12,916 nt of DNA from Chloroflexota bacterium (GTDB lineage Bacteria > Chloroflexota > Anaerolineae > JACRMK01): the NCBI GenBank assembly GCA_016200765.1, contig JACQEC010000183.1:1-12916 (forward strand), written 5' to 3'. Position numbers and translations under genes: made by a program. This document shows, one piece after another, positions 1-7,413 of this stretch. The notes under the pieces were generated by a model, which worked only from the letters and a program-made list of their open reading frames with translations, was not told where the DNA came from and made no database searches. How positions within the stretch are numbered: position 1 is the stretch's first letter; each line of letters opens with the position of its first letter.

Positions 1-442
1 CCCGTAAGAGCGACATCGCCGATTCCGACAATGACACGTTCGCAAGTCCATCTGCACGACTCCTTGACTCAGAATCCGTCAAGGAATCTTGCATCGAATT
101 TTGCTTAAATGCCCTGTGCCTCATTAAAGGGACACTACCCGATGCATCACCCGACTGAAAAATAGCGGAAACTAGAGCTTTATAGAATCTTCGCAATTGT
201 TGTTGCGAAAGCGACTTAAGAACGCCGAAATATATAAGGTAGGTCGCGATACAAAACAAGATCACAAGCCATGAGACCTTACCGATAAGAGCGGTCGAGA
301 TTATTGTGACAGTAAACGTTGCTATAACATCATGGTAATACTTGGCCGCGAAATATGACGCGCGGCTCCAGACCAGGGTTCCTATGCCTGCTTCTTCAAT
401 CAAATCGTGATACCCGCGCGGGGCGGCTGCACTGAATTCCAT
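1..442 (-). CDS. Partial hypothetical membrane protein (3' end beyond window)
   Basis: An uninterrupted reading frame of 147 codons begins with ATG at 442-440 and is still open at the left edge. A good Shine-Dalgarno (GGAG at 452-449, six bases before the ATG) supports the start. The protein begins MEFSAAAPRGYHDLIEEAG. It has one long or two close hydrophobic segments, about residues 38-54 and 57-75, and then a polar, Ser-rich tail from about residue 97. I do not recognise a family. Codon use is AT-richer than in the genes from 2110 onward (many ATA, TTA and AAA-type codons), which suggests a different history. The right-hand neighbour is an IS630 element whose end lies 34 bases upstream of this start, so the native promoter may have been separated from the gene. 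The coding call is fairly safe; the function is unknown. Confidence 0.6.
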   Translation of the reverse strand, partial: MEFSAAAPRGYHDLIEEAGIGTLVWSRASYFAAKYYHDVIATFTVTIISTALIGKVSWLVILFCIATYLIYFGVLKSLSQQQLRRFYKALVSAIFQSGDASGSVPLMRHRAFKQNSMQDSLTDSESRSRADGLANVSLSESAMSLLR

Positions 443-475
443 GGCACACTCCTATTCCCCATTGTTCGATAACTA

Positions 476-500
476 TTGAGTTTCGCATAAGTAATGGAAA
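476..500 (+). repeat. IS630 terminal inverted repeat, left
   Basis: It matches the reverse complement of 1515-1539 except at two adjacent positions (GT here, AG there, repeat positions 16-17). The outer boundary abuts the TA target dinucleotide at 474-475. Confidence 0.92.
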
Positions 501-515
501 CCTTAGCGTTTCCAT
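494..515. repeat. Hairpin at the end of the transposase gene
   Basis: ATGGAAA at 494-500 and TTTCCAT at 509-515 form a 7-bp stem with an 8-base loop. The transposase stop codon (505-503) sits in the loop. The left arm is the inner part of the left terminal repeat. It has no T-run, so a role as terminator is doubtful. Confidence 0.4.
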
Positions 516-1496
516 GGCAGGTCGGACGCATAGAGGCACGCCCACAGTAAAGCGGGCGAGCGGCGCATCCGACGTTTCGTGTTCGAGAGCAGCGCCTTCA
601 GTTCAGAGAGTTGTGCGGGCGCGCTGTTGGCGAGGGCTGAGTCGGCCTGAGCCCAGACGTATTCGGCCGGATTGAGTTCAGGGGCATAGCCTGGGAAAGG
701 CTGGATGACCAAGCGCGGATGGTTGTGCAACAAGGCCGTCACTTGGTGATGCTGATGAATGCGAGCGCCATCCCACAGCAGCACACTCGGTCCGCGCAAG
801 TTTTGCAACAGTTGGGCAACAAAGCGAGCCACGTCGGGTCCCTTGAAGCTGCGTTGGCGAAACTGCAGATACAAAGTGATCTGTCGGTGCTGCGGTGAGA
901 CCACCAACAGGAAGCGGTGGGCGTTTGGCCTCGCGGCGCCCAGGTACGCTTCAGGTTAGGGATGAGCAAAAAGCCGCTTTCGTCGGCAAACACCAGGTGG
1001 GCGCCCAGCCGCTCAGCGTTTTTTTTATCTGGGGCCAGACGTAGCGTTTCCAATGGGCAATCGCCGCTTCGTCGCGCTGGCGCGCGCGCCGTTCGGGTTT
1101 CTGACAACTCCAACCGAGCTGGCGCAAGATTTTCCAGACGTGGCCCGGATGATAGCGAAGCCCGAACAGCCGTCGGATCAAGTGGGCGATGCGTTTCAAC
1201 GTCCACAACTCCGTGTGGAAACCGGCGGCCCGCGGGCCTCGCAGTAGGGCCGCCACCAGTCGCTCGCGCTGAGCGGGGAGCAAAGCCGGTGGCCGGCCGG
1301 GAATGGCTTTGGCCTGTAGCCCTGGCAGTCCTTGCTGTTGATAGGTCTCCCGCCAACGCAGCACCGAACTGGGGGAGGCGCTCAGCGCCCGCGCGACTGC
1401 CGAGGGTGTCTGGCCGGCGGCGAGCAGCTCTATGGCACGCTCGCGACGTTTCTGCAATTGAGCTGGCGTTCCGGAGGGTCTCATAGCCTTGAGCAT
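503..1496 (-). pseudogene. IS630-family DDE transposase, frameshifted
   Basis: Three reading frames together encode one IS630 transposase. Frame A (ATG at 1496) gives the N-terminal helix-turn-helix region with the typical AVARALSASPSSVLRWRE segment, and runs to WPQIKK. A -1 shift at the A8 run (1026-1019) leads into frame B, which carries the first catalytic Asp (FADESGF) and KRTWAPRGQTP. A second shift near 905-930 leads into frame C (read to 503), with the second Asp (LLWDGARIH) and the catalytic Glu in PELNPAEYVW. Between GQTP and VVSPQHRQ only about five residues remain, where relatives known to me have roughly eighteen, so about 40 bp seem deleted along with the frame. The first shift looks like normal programmed frameshifting; the second looks inactivating. 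The deletion size is inferred from memory of the family. Confidence 0.85.
1019..1026 (-). other. A8 slippery sequence, candidate -1 programmed frameshift site
   Basis: On the minus strand the run reads ATA AAA AAA ACG in frame A. The heptamer A AAA AAA is therefore in the phase needed for a -1 slip, after which translation continues as AAC GCT GAG CGG and reaches the FADESGF catalytic motif. Several IS630 elements are known to use such two-ORF arrangements. No experiment supports it here. Confidence 0.6.
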
Positions 1497-1514
1497 AATC
1501 GATTCTCGCTCACT

Positions 1515-1539
1515 TTTCCATTCTTTATGCGAAACTCAA
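1515..1539 (-). repeat. IS630 terminal inverted repeat, right
   Basis: The reverse complement matches 476-500 at 23 of 25 positions. It is followed directly by the TA target duplicate at 1540-1541. Confidence 0.92.
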
Positions 1540-1541
1540 TA

Positions 1542-2109
1542 AATGGCGCTCACAGGGAGCATATCACATTAGGCCTGCTTGGTAAATGCATCTAATGGCG
1601 TACGACCTTTTGGCCTGCAATCGAGCTGTGCCTAAGCCCGTACTACACCCCTAAAACAGGTTCTTCCGCGGGTTGGGTGCTTGCCTGGCTAAGCTGATTC
1701 GGAACTCGTCGAGAATAAGTTGTGGGGCAGGTCAATGGCGATAGGACGCTTGATGCCAGAATTCATCCGTCACGAAAATTGCGGAAGTACCGCCGGTTCA
1801 CAAGCGCGCGTCATGTAGCTGCGTGGTTGTGGAGGGCCGAGTGGCATTAGCTGAACGTCCAGCGTCCAACCGCGCAACTGGTGCACACGCTCAACATAAT
1901 GTCACGGACCTTGGAGTGCGCGCTGGCGTTCAACAGAACCCATTGATCGGTCGCATACGATAACAGCGAAATAGGTCAATCTCGAACGATTGACCTCCCC
2001 TTATGGCGCACAGAGCAAATGACTTTGCTTGAACTAGCGCTAATACTTGACTGCCCACACGAACGCATCTGCAAACGGTCGCGTTTATGGAACTCCGGCG
2101 GGTATGTCG
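1542..2109. other. 568 bases without a credible gene
   Basis: Both strands were read for coding potential. Only short frames without good starts or ribosome binding sites appear; the longest is about 70 codons on the plus strand, ending near 1970, and it resembles nothing I know. The region holds a perfect inverted repeat at 1973-1996. It may be decayed DNA next to the insertion sequence, or a control region. Confidence 0.6.
1973..1996. repeat. Perfect inverted repeat, 9-bp arms
   Basis: AGGTCAATC (1973-1981) and GATTGACCT (1988-1996) are exact reverse complements separated by six bases. It lies 114 bases downstream of the CPBP protease stop. Neither side has a T-run, so it is at best an atypical terminator; a protein-binding dyad or a remnant of a mobile element is equally possible. 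Confidence 0.5.
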
Positions 2110-2823
2110 CTAGCGCAGGTACTGCCCAACAAAGCCCAGCGTGTTAAAGAAGATGTGCATGAAGATGCCGGGCCACAGCGACTTGGTCTGGAGGAAGAGC
2201 AGTCCCAGCAGGAAGCCTAGCACGAAGATGACGGGGAAAATGGTGATGGGTGGGTGGAGCAGTGCGAAGCCCGCGGCGCTGATCAGCAGGGCGCCGCGCG
2301 CCCCGAACCGCTTGCGCAGGCCGCCGATGATGAAGCCCCGGAAGAACGCCTCCTCACCGATGGGCGCCGCCAGCACAATCCCGATGAAGCCCAATGCGAT
2401 TGCCGCTGGGCTATTCTCAAACAGCGGCACGATCTCCTGTTGAGTCGGCCAATTCATTACTTGAATTGCCGCGCCCCATACGCCGCCCGCGACCAGCGCG
2501 ACAAACAGGTACAAGATCGGCAAGCCGCAACCCTGTAGAATCGAGGCGCGGCGAAAGCCGACCACCTGCCAGGTCGAGCGCGCCTTCACCACTGCCACCA
2601 GCCAGACAGGCACAATCAGCAGGGCCTCCACGACCACGAGCAGTGCCGCTTGGACGACCGGCAGTGCGTCTGCGGGCAAGGGGAGCCGCAATCTGACACC
2701 GAGGAACTGGAGCACGATCAAGGCGAGCAGGGGAAGCGCATAGAGCGCGACGCCGAGAAAGATGTCCGCTATCCCCCAGGTTGGGCGGTCGGACGGCGGT
2801 GTTGGCAAGGTTGCGTCGGTCAT
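2110..2823 (-). CDS. CPBP-family intramembrane metalloprotease (CAAX-like)
   Basis: This 237-residue multi-spanning membrane protein belongs to the CPBP/Abi family of intramembrane glutamic endopeptidases, which cleave within the membrane in protein maturation or bacteriocin-immunity roles. The signature motifs are all present: EExxxR as E157-E158-R162 (GEEAFFRG), the conserved FxxxH as FALLH with H190, and HxxxN as H223-N227 (HIFFN). Hydrophobic segments lie near residues 17-44, 55-80, 101-120, 138-155, 177-190, 194-211 and 217-230. The length is normal for the family. The start at 2823 has no clear Shine-Dalgarno. The gap to the upstream hydrolase gene is only 30 bases, so the two are probably cotranscribed. 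The substrate cannot be inferred. Confidence 0.88.
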   Translation of the reverse strand: MTDATLPTPPSDRPTWGIADIFLGVALYALPLLALIVLQFLGVRLRLPLPADALPVVQAALLVVVEALLIVPVWLVAVVKARSTWQVVGFRRASILQGCGLPILYLFVALVAGGVWGAAIQVMNWPTQQEIVPLFENSPAAIALGFIGIVLAAPIGEEAFFRGFIIGGLRKRFGARGALLISAAGFALLHPPITIFPVIFVLGFLLGLLFLQTKSLWPGIFMHIFFNTLGFVGQYLR

Positions 2824-2853
2824 GGTGTGTTATCGGCCTGCGCGTCAGCCGCG

Positions 2854-3627
2854 TTACACTCCTTTGTCATTCAACCAGTCAAGCACGTAGTCGGCCACTT
2901 CCTCCCAGCCCGACTGCCCGATGATGAAATGGGTTCGCCCCGCGAACTCCTTGAAGTCGGTGACCGAAGAGGATTGCCGGTACTTCTCGTAATTGGTTTT
3001 GTTGAGCGAGGCGGGAATGATATGGTCGTTCGAGCCTGCCACCAGCAACAACGGCGGATGCGGTTTCTTGAAGTCAATTCGGGCTGTCAGCGACTCGCGT
3101 GGCACACGCCGCGATTCCGGCACGACGTATCGCTCATAAGCCGCGCGTTGCTCCGCCAATGGCAACGTATTGACGAACGTGTACTGAAAGCGTTCAAATG
3201 TCATTTGGATGGGAACACTTTGAGCAGTGAACGGCGTGATATGCGGCCAATTGGACTTGAGGAATGACCAGCGGGTGCTGAACACGCCCAGCGGCGGCGC
3301 GGAATCAACCGCAACGCCGGCCGCGGCCAGGTCTCGTTGCAGCAACAATTGCGCGACCAGCCCGCCCATGGAGTGACCGATCAGGACGGGCTTTTCCTTT
3401 AGCGTTTTGATCGCGCTGGCGAGGGATTCTACCACCGCGCTTAATGTGAGTTGGCTCAGTTGCGGGTCGGGGTGACTCTCGCGCAGGGTGCTGATGGGCT
3501 TGTCTCTGCCCGGCCACGCCGGGGCTAGACATTCGTAGCCCCTGGCCCGGTAGCGATTGACCCACTGTTCCCAGCACAGGGGGGTCATGTACATCCCGTG
3601 TATCAATACGATCGTTTTGGTTTTCAT
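2854..3627 (-). CDS. Alpha/beta hydrolase (serine esterase/lipase-like)
   Basis: The product has 257 residues and the single-domain alpha/beta-hydrolase fold. An oxyanion-type HG motif follows strand 1 (VLIHGMY, residues 8-13). The nucleophile elbow is GHSMGG with S86, the acid is D201 in GSNDHIIP, and the histidine is H233 in GRTHF, so the catalytic triad is complete. A cap region lies between about residues 115 and 185. I chose the ATG at 3627 because the hydrolase fold begins at once (MKTKTIVLIHG); the frame stays open further upstream to 3768, but that part is low-complexity, Arg/Ser-rich and overlaps the preceding gene. There is no signal peptide, so it is likely cytoplasmic. The natural substrate is unknown. 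It lies 55 bases after the NYN-domain gene and 30 bases before the CPBP protease gene. Confidence 0.87.
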   Translation of the reverse strand: MKTKTIVLIHGMYMTPLCWEQWVNRYRARGYECLAPAWPGRDKPISTLRESHPDPQLSQLTLSAVVESLASAIKTLKEKPVLIGHSMGGLVAQLLLQRDLAAAGVAVDSAPPLGVFSTRWSFLKSNWPHITPFTAQSVPIQMTFERFQYTFVNTLPLAEQRAAYERYVVPESRRVPRESLTARIDFKKPHPPLLLVAGSNDHIIPASLNKTNYEKYRQSSSVTDFKEFAGRTHFIIGQSGWEEVADYVLDWLNDKGV

Positions 3628-3682
3628 TTCTACGCTTCTCGATGAAGAGGAAGGGCGGTATGCCGAAGCCGCCCAACTCACG

Positions 3683-5191
3683 CTATCGCACGCCATCCGG
3701 CTCCGCAGAGCCCCACGCCTCCGATGTGTCACCTTGCTGTTCCTCGCGATCCGGCGAGTCGTTCGCACTCTCGTCGGCGGCGCGCCGGCTTTCCGACGGC
3801 GACTCGACCTCGTCCAGGTACCGGCTTTCCAAACTGCTGACCGGTGGCTCGTAGGGGCGGGTCTCGTACCCGCCCTGGCTCGTCGCGGCGAAGCCAGAGT
3901 TGCCCTCTGCGCGCTCGTCGTCCGGCGTCATATCCAACGGCATGGCCGCCTGCGCCGCCGCGCTCGCAGACTCCGGCTCCGCGCTGGTGGCCACCTCCGG
4001 CATGGCTCGCGGCTGGAAGGCGGGCAAGGACGAAACCTCGACATAGCGGCCCAACACGGTCGGGTCATTTGTCAATTGGTAGAGCGTGCGGCGCCCGCGC
4101 CCGCGGCTGCTGCGGTTCAGCAGGCCGAGGTGGATGGCCTGAATGATCATCGTCTTGAGTTCTTTGTTTGACAGGTCGAGCAGGCCCTGATTACGCAAGC
4201 CGCGCAGGGAGTCGAACACGCGCACAAACGGCGAAGCGCCTTCAATCTGGGAGATCGTGTTAATGAACATCCGCCACTGATCGGTTGTGATCTCCAGTTT
4301 GATCTCATCCTCGGCCTGGGATTCGGATGTCTCCTCCTCCGGCGCAGGCTCGGCCGGGGCCATCACCTCTTCGACGATGCGGCTGGTCTTGCGCGGGTCC
4401 TCGTTGGGCAGAAACACCTCGTTGATGGTGCCGGTCGAGAAGAGTTTGACCTTGCCCTTGCGCTCGGCCTCCTTGACAAAGTCCTTAAATCTTTGGATCG
4501 GTTTGCCGCGGCTGTCCTTGTATTTGGACTCGTCAAAGTCGCCGATGAGCTCCGTCATCAACAGCTTGAGCGAAGCGAGCGTGGCCACGTAGCCGCGCTG
4601 GCGCGCCAATTTGACCGCTTCGATGAGTGTGTCATAGGGGTCGCGCGCCTTGACCTTTTCCTTTTCCGGCGGCTTCAGGTTGTCGGTGATCTGGTGGTAG
4701 AAGAAGAATTCGTCCGCGGCCTGCGCCAGATGGGCGGACGCCGCGCCCGCCACGCCAATCACGACCGCACGCTTGCCGAACTCGCGGATGGTCTTCACCA
4801 GCGGCACGAAGTCGCGGTCGCCCGTGACCAGCACAAAGGTCTGGATGTTGGGGTGGCTGTAGAGCATCTTCATCGCGTTGATGCACAGGAACATATCCAC
4901 GCTGTTCTTGATCGCGCCGCCGCGCTGTTTGCCGCCCTCGCCGTAATGGTAGGCCGGCACATAGATCGGGTCAATCTCATAGGCGTGGATGGCGTTGATG
5001 TAGTGGGAGTAGGGCGTCCAGTCGGCGTAGGCCTGCGCCACGGCGACGCGGCCAAACGACTGCGCCTTCTCAATCAGCGCCTCAAAGTCGGGGTTGACCT
5101 CATACTCCGCCAACACCGAGATATAAATATTTTCGAAATCAATAAACATGGCGACATCTTGGCCGCCAAATAAGCGATTGGCTTCCGCCAT
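3683..5191 (-). CDS. NYN-domain (LabA/DUF88-like) protein with LOTUS and second winged-helix domain
   Basis: This 502-residue protein has a modular layout. Residues 12-170 form a NYN/PIN-like nuclease domain of the LabA/DUF88 type, with the acidic residues expected for metal binding: D18 in FIDFEN, D99 in NSVDMF, and D125 and D127 in TGDRDF. Residues 184-265 match an OST-HTH/LOTUS domain, an RNA-binding winged helix. An acidic linker (275-298) follows, then a second winged-helix-like region (302-375) containing the basic run SSRGRGRR. The tail from about 385 is acidic, Ser-rich and disordered. The family is thought to bind or cut RNA; this specific role is inferred. The start has a Shine-Dalgarno-like AAAGGT eight or nine bases upstream. 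It is followed by a hydrolase and a membrane protease, a combination whose meaning is unclear. Confidence 0.85.
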   Translation of the reverse strand: MAEANRLFGGQDVAMFIDFENIYISVLAEYEVNPDFEALIEKAQSFGRVAVAQAYADWTPYSHYINAIHAYEIDPIYVPAYHYGEGGKQRGGAIKNSVDMFLCINAMKMLYSHPNIQTFVLVTGDRDFVPLVKTIREFGKRAVVIGVAGAASAHLAQAADEFFFYHQITDNLKPPEKEKVKARDPYDTLIEAVKLARQRGYVATLASLKLLMTELIGDFDESKYKDSRGKPIQRFKDFVKEAERKGKVKLFSTGTINEVFLPNEDPRKTSRIVEEVMAPAEPAPEEETSESQAEDEIKLEITTDQWRMFINTISQIEGASPFVRVFDSLRGLRNQGLLDLSNKELKTMIIQAIHLGLLNRSSRGRGRRTLYQLTNDPTVLGRYVEVSSLPAFQPRAMPEVATSAEPESASAAAQAAMPLDMTPDDERAEGNSGFAATSQGGYETRPYEPPVSSLESRYLDEVESPSESRRAADESANDSPDREEQQGDTSEAWGSAEPDGVR

Positions 5192-5234
5192 AGGTACTTA
5201 CCTTTCATCGGGCCCGGACGCGCTGTGAGGTGCA

Positions 5235-5284
5235 ATTTTAGATTTTTGATTTTGGATTGACACGCTGCGCGAAAAATCTAAAAT
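5235..5284. repeat. AT-rich inverted repeat between yggU and the NYN gene
   Basis: ATTTTAGATTTTT (5235-5247) and AAAAATCTAAAAT (5272-5284) are exact reverse complements with a 24-base loop. The right arm ends at the first base of the yggU stop codon. In this GC-rich setting it stands out as an inserted repeat or as an mRNA-processing or terminator-like hairpin for the upstream operon; no T-run follows it. Confidence 0.6.
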
Positions 5285-5595
5285 CACACTTCTAAAGTCA
5301 GCGCTTCCAGACCCATGCGTAACTGGTCGGCGGAGAGGCCCTGCACGCGCACACGCTTGTGGCGGCTGGTTTCCCCGCTGATGATCTGTATTTGTTGTTG
5401 GTTGACGTTCAGGGCGCGGGCCAGCAGAGCAATCAGCGCGGCGTTGGCCTTGCCGTCCACCGGCGGCGCTTGCAAGCGCACTTTGAGCGCGTCGCCATGC
5501 CAGCCCTCCAACTGGTTGTTGGACGCGCGCGGCGTGACCTTCACGTTGAAGACAACGCCCGATGCCGGTTTGCGGGGCGGATGCGTGGACGCCAT
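5284..5595 (-). CDS. yggU: DUF167/UPF0235 (YggU-like) protein
   Basis: The 103-residue product has the core features of the small DUF167 family: a strand with VKVTPRASNN, then LKVRLQAPPVDGKANAALIALLARAL (the PPVDGKAN signature, about residues 46-55), and a C-terminal half with IISGETSRHKRVRVQGL. The biochemical role of the family is not established. The ATG at 5595 overlaps the yggT stop as TAATG, which fixes the start and implies translational coupling; the same frame is open to 5916, but that extension runs antiparallel to no known domain and overlaps yggT. It closes the pgeF-yggS-yggT-yggU cluster. The order YggS, YggT, DUF167 is common across bacteria, often near cell-division genes. Confidence 0.9.
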   Translation of the reverse strand: MASTHPPRKPASGVVFNVKVTPRASNNQLEGWHGDALKVRLQAPPVDGKANAALIALLARALNVNQQQIQIISGETSRHKRVRVQGLSADQLRMGLEALTLEV

Positions 5596-5849
5596 TAGCG
5601 AAGCAATCCGAGAATGGCGCTCTGGACGATGCCCAGAAGAATCAGGGCGACGAACGGCGTAATATCGAACATGCCGAGCGGGGGAATGACGCGCCGCAGG
5701 GGCACGAGGATGCGATCCGTCACATCCACCACGGCGCGCACGAACGGGTTGTAGGGGTCGGGGTTGATATACGAGAACAACACCCGCAGAACAATAGACA
5801 GGTTGAGCGCGAGGAAGATCAGATCCACGAGCTGGAGCAGGAGTCCCAT
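5595..5849 (-). CDS. yggT: YggT-family integral membrane protein
   Basis: The protein has 84 residues and two membrane segments (about 4-27 and 64-82), joined by the family hallmark RVLFSYINPDPYNPF and the conserved TDRILVPLRRVIPPLG (about residues 44-59). The family has been linked to cell division, osmotic or potassium tolerance and plastid division homologues, but its molecular role is not settled. The start ATG overlaps the yggS stop (TAATG at 5851-5847), and its own stop overlaps the yggU start in the same way, so the three genes are translationally coupled. Confidence 0.93.
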   Translation of the reverse strand: MGLLLQLVDLIFLALNLSIVLRVLFSYINPDPYNPFVRAVVDVTDRILVPLRRVIPPLGMFDITPFVALILLGIVQSAILGLLR

Positions 5850-6577
5850 TAGTGTTTAGCCGTCCTTTCCCCGAAGAGCGCGGTGCCGATGCGCACGAAA
5901 GTCGCGCCTTCTTCAATCGCCACGACGAAATCGCCGCTCATGCCCATCGAGAGAGCCGGCCACGCGGCGGCCCCGCCGAACCGTGCCGCGAGTTCGTCGC
6001 GCAGGGCGCGCAGGGCGGCGAAAACAGGCCGTGCGTCCTCGGCGTTGGCCGAATAGGGCGCGACGGTCATCAGGCCGAGCGGCTGGATGCCGCCCTTCGA
6101 CGAGCTCAGGGCGACGATGCTCTCGGCGTCGCGCCAGAACGCCGCGCGGTCGCGCGTCAGGCCGAAGCCTGACTTGGTGGCCTCGCCGGAGATGTTCACC
6201 TCCAGCAGAACGGGCAGACGTTTGCCCAGCGCGAGGCAGTGCTGGCTGATGGCTTGCGCCACGCGCAGAGAGTCAACGCTGTGGATCAGGCTGAACCACT
6301 CCACCGCCGCCTTGGCCTTGTTGCGCTGTAAGTGGCCGATCAGGTGCCAGTGCGCCTGCGGGGTCGAGGCCTGTGTGGAGCGAATCTGGTTTTCGGCCTC
6401 CTGCACGCGGTTCTCCCCAAAGTGCCGCAAGCCCGCCGCGTAGCCTTCCAACATGACTTCCGGCGGGAAGCTTTTGGTCACGGCGACGAGCGTAATATCG
6501 CTGGCTTTGCGGCCAGAGCGGCTGGCGGCTTCGCTAATCTGCTCGCGCACCCGCCGCACGTTGTCGGCAATGCTCAC
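5849..6577 (-). CDS. yggS: PLP homeostasis protein, YggS/PLPBP family
   Basis: This cytoplasmic pyridoxal-5'-phosphate-binding protein keeps vitamin B6 and amino-acid pools in balance and has no known catalytic turnover. With the GTG start it has 242 residues. The PLP lysine is K35 in LVAVTKSFP. Other family blocks are HFGENRVQE (52-60), HLIGHLQRNK (78-87), SMGMSGD (210-216) and EGATFVRIGTALFG (223-236). The start is GTG at 6577-6575, overlapping the pgeF stop as GTGA; a longer frame to 6847 is only antisense-like sequence inside pgeF. A GGGGGA tract lies immediately upstream. Residues 156-163 (ALSSSKGG) fall in a normally variable stretch and are encoded by a copy of the short dispersed repeat found in three other genes here. 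Confidence 0.92.
   Translation of the reverse strand: MSIADNVRRVREQISEAASRSGRKASDITLVAVTKSFPPEVMLEGYAAGLRHFGENRVQEAENQIRSTQASTPQAHWHLIGHLQRNKAKAAVEWFSLIHSVDSLRVAQAISQHCLALGKRLPVLLEVNISGEATKSGFGLTRDRAAFWRDAESIVALSSSKGGIQPLGLMTVAPYSANAEDARPVFAALRALRDELAARFGGAAAWPALSMGMSGDFVVAIEEGATFVRIGTALFGERTAKH
6092..6112. repeat. Short dispersed repeat, copy 1 (inside yggS)
   Basis: The core TTCGACGAGCTCA (6096-6108) is bounded by GCCCT-type and AGGGC-type arms that are complementary over five bases. In the yggS frame it encodes part of ALSSSKGG. Confidence 0.75.
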
Positions 6578-7413
6578 AGTCCCCCATTGTCCCGCAGGGC
6601 AATCACGGCGCCGAAACAGCCGTTGAGACGGTTCTCGGCGCGAGCCGAGTAGAAATCGCCCGTGTTGCACGACGTGCAGAGCCCCGCCACCTCGACCTGA
6701 CGGACGCCGGCCTCGTGGAGCTGGGAGCGGTTGGCCTCCCACAAATCGAGATAAACGCGGCCGCCGCGCGGGTGCAGGCAGTTCGCGCCAAGCGCATGGC
6801 GCTCGCTGAACAACTGCTGTACTTCTGCGCCGACATGGTAACAGCACTGCCCGATGGCGGGGCCGATGCAGGCCACGAGCGAACCTGGCTTCGAGCCGAA
6901 GGCTTCGCCCATACGTTTAACCATGACGCCGGCGATGCCCGCCAGCGTGCCGCGCCAGCCCGCATGGGCCACGCCGACCGCCGGGCGCTCCGGATCGTAC
7001 AGCAAGATGGGCGCGCAGTCGGCGTAGCGTTGGAGCAGAACCACTCCGGGCGAGTCGGTGATCAGTCCGTCGCTGTCGGCGATGCGCCGTGCGCGATGGT
7101 CGCGGCCCACGACGGCGACCTGCGCGCCGTGCACCTGCCGCGAGGTGACGGCGTCGGCGGGCGACCAGCCGAGTGTCTCAACCACACGGCGCGTGTTCTC
7201 GGCGACGTTCTCCGCCGAATCGCCGGTCCCTGTGGATAGGTTGAGCGATTGCCACGGCGCTGGGCTGACGCCGCCGTGGCGCGTGAACACGGCATGGGCA
7301 ACTGTCGGCTCGGTGCTTAGCGTCTGAAAGGCATAGGCGACCACGCGACCGTGCTCGTGACGGATCATTGGGTTCGACAGGCTCACCATGCGTGGGTTCG
7401 ACAGGCTCACCAT
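6574..7413 (-). CDS. pgeF: Laccase-domain protein YfiH/PgeF (peptidoglycan editing factor)
   Basis: This family of multicopper-oxidase-like single-domain proteins removes misplaced L-Ser from muropeptide precursors (PgeF activity in E. coli); related members show purine nucleoside phosphorylase or adenosine deaminase activity. The metal ligands are visible: H95 (SRQVHG), C133 (RYADCAP) and H150 (VAHAGWRG). CIGPAIGQCCYHVG (182-195) and CTSCNTGDFYSAR (246-258) are further family blocks. The start is ambiguous. The coordinates use the first ATG (279 residues), but ATGs also occur at 7389 and 7368; the recognisable protein starts near MIRHEHGRVV (7368), and the first 15 residues (MVSLSNP twice) come from a duplicated repeat. 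The stop overlaps the yggS GTG. The gap to etfA is 10 bases from the first ATG. Confidence 0.9.
   Translation of the reverse strand: MVSLSNPRMVSLSNPMIRHEHGRVVAYAFQTLSTEPTVAHAVFTRHGGVSPAPWQSLNLSTGTGDSAENVAENTRRVVETLGWSPADAVTSRQVHGAQVAVVGRDHRARRIADSDGLITDSPGVVLLQRYADCAPILLYDPERPAVGVAHAGWRGTLAGIAGVMVKRMGEAFGSKPGSLVACIGPAIGQCCYHVGAEVQQLFSERHALGANCLHPRGGRVYLDLWEANRSQLHEAGVRQVEVAGLCTSCNTGDFYSARAENRLNGCFGAVIALRDNGGL

Larger units (their letters stand above)
476..1539 (-). mobile_element. IS630-family insertion sequence, complete ends
   Basis: The element is 1064 bp. Its ends are 25-bp terminal inverted repeats at 476-500 and 1515-1539, identical at 23 of 25 positions (both begin TTGAGTTTCGCATAA). 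It is flanked by TA at 474-475 and 1540-1541, which is the target duplication expected for IS630/Tc1-mariner elements. One transposase locus on the minus strand fills the interior. The clean ends and target duplication point to a fairly recent insertion, although the transposase looks broken. The ends are read directly from the sequence; family assignment rests on the DDE-type transposase and the TA target. Confidence 0.93.

Noticed and set aside
917..1486. 189-codon open frame on the plus strand
   Set aside because: It is antisense to the IS630 transposase helix-turn-helix region and has no recognisable protein features.
2078..2096. AAACG/CGTTT hairpin downstream of the CPBP gene as terminator
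   Set aside because: The stem is only five pairs and no T-run follows on the minus strand.
4493..5173. 226-codon open frame on the plus strand
   Set aside because: It is antisense to the NYN domain; the minus-strand frame has the catalytic motifs.
5596..5916. Upstream extension of the yggU frame
   Set aside because: It overlaps yggT and the end of yggS and carries no family sequence; the TAATG overlap start at 5595 is far better.
6578..6847. Upstream extension of the yggS frame
   Set aside because: It overlaps pgeF and is not PLPBP-like; the GTG overlapping the pgeF stop gives the normal length.
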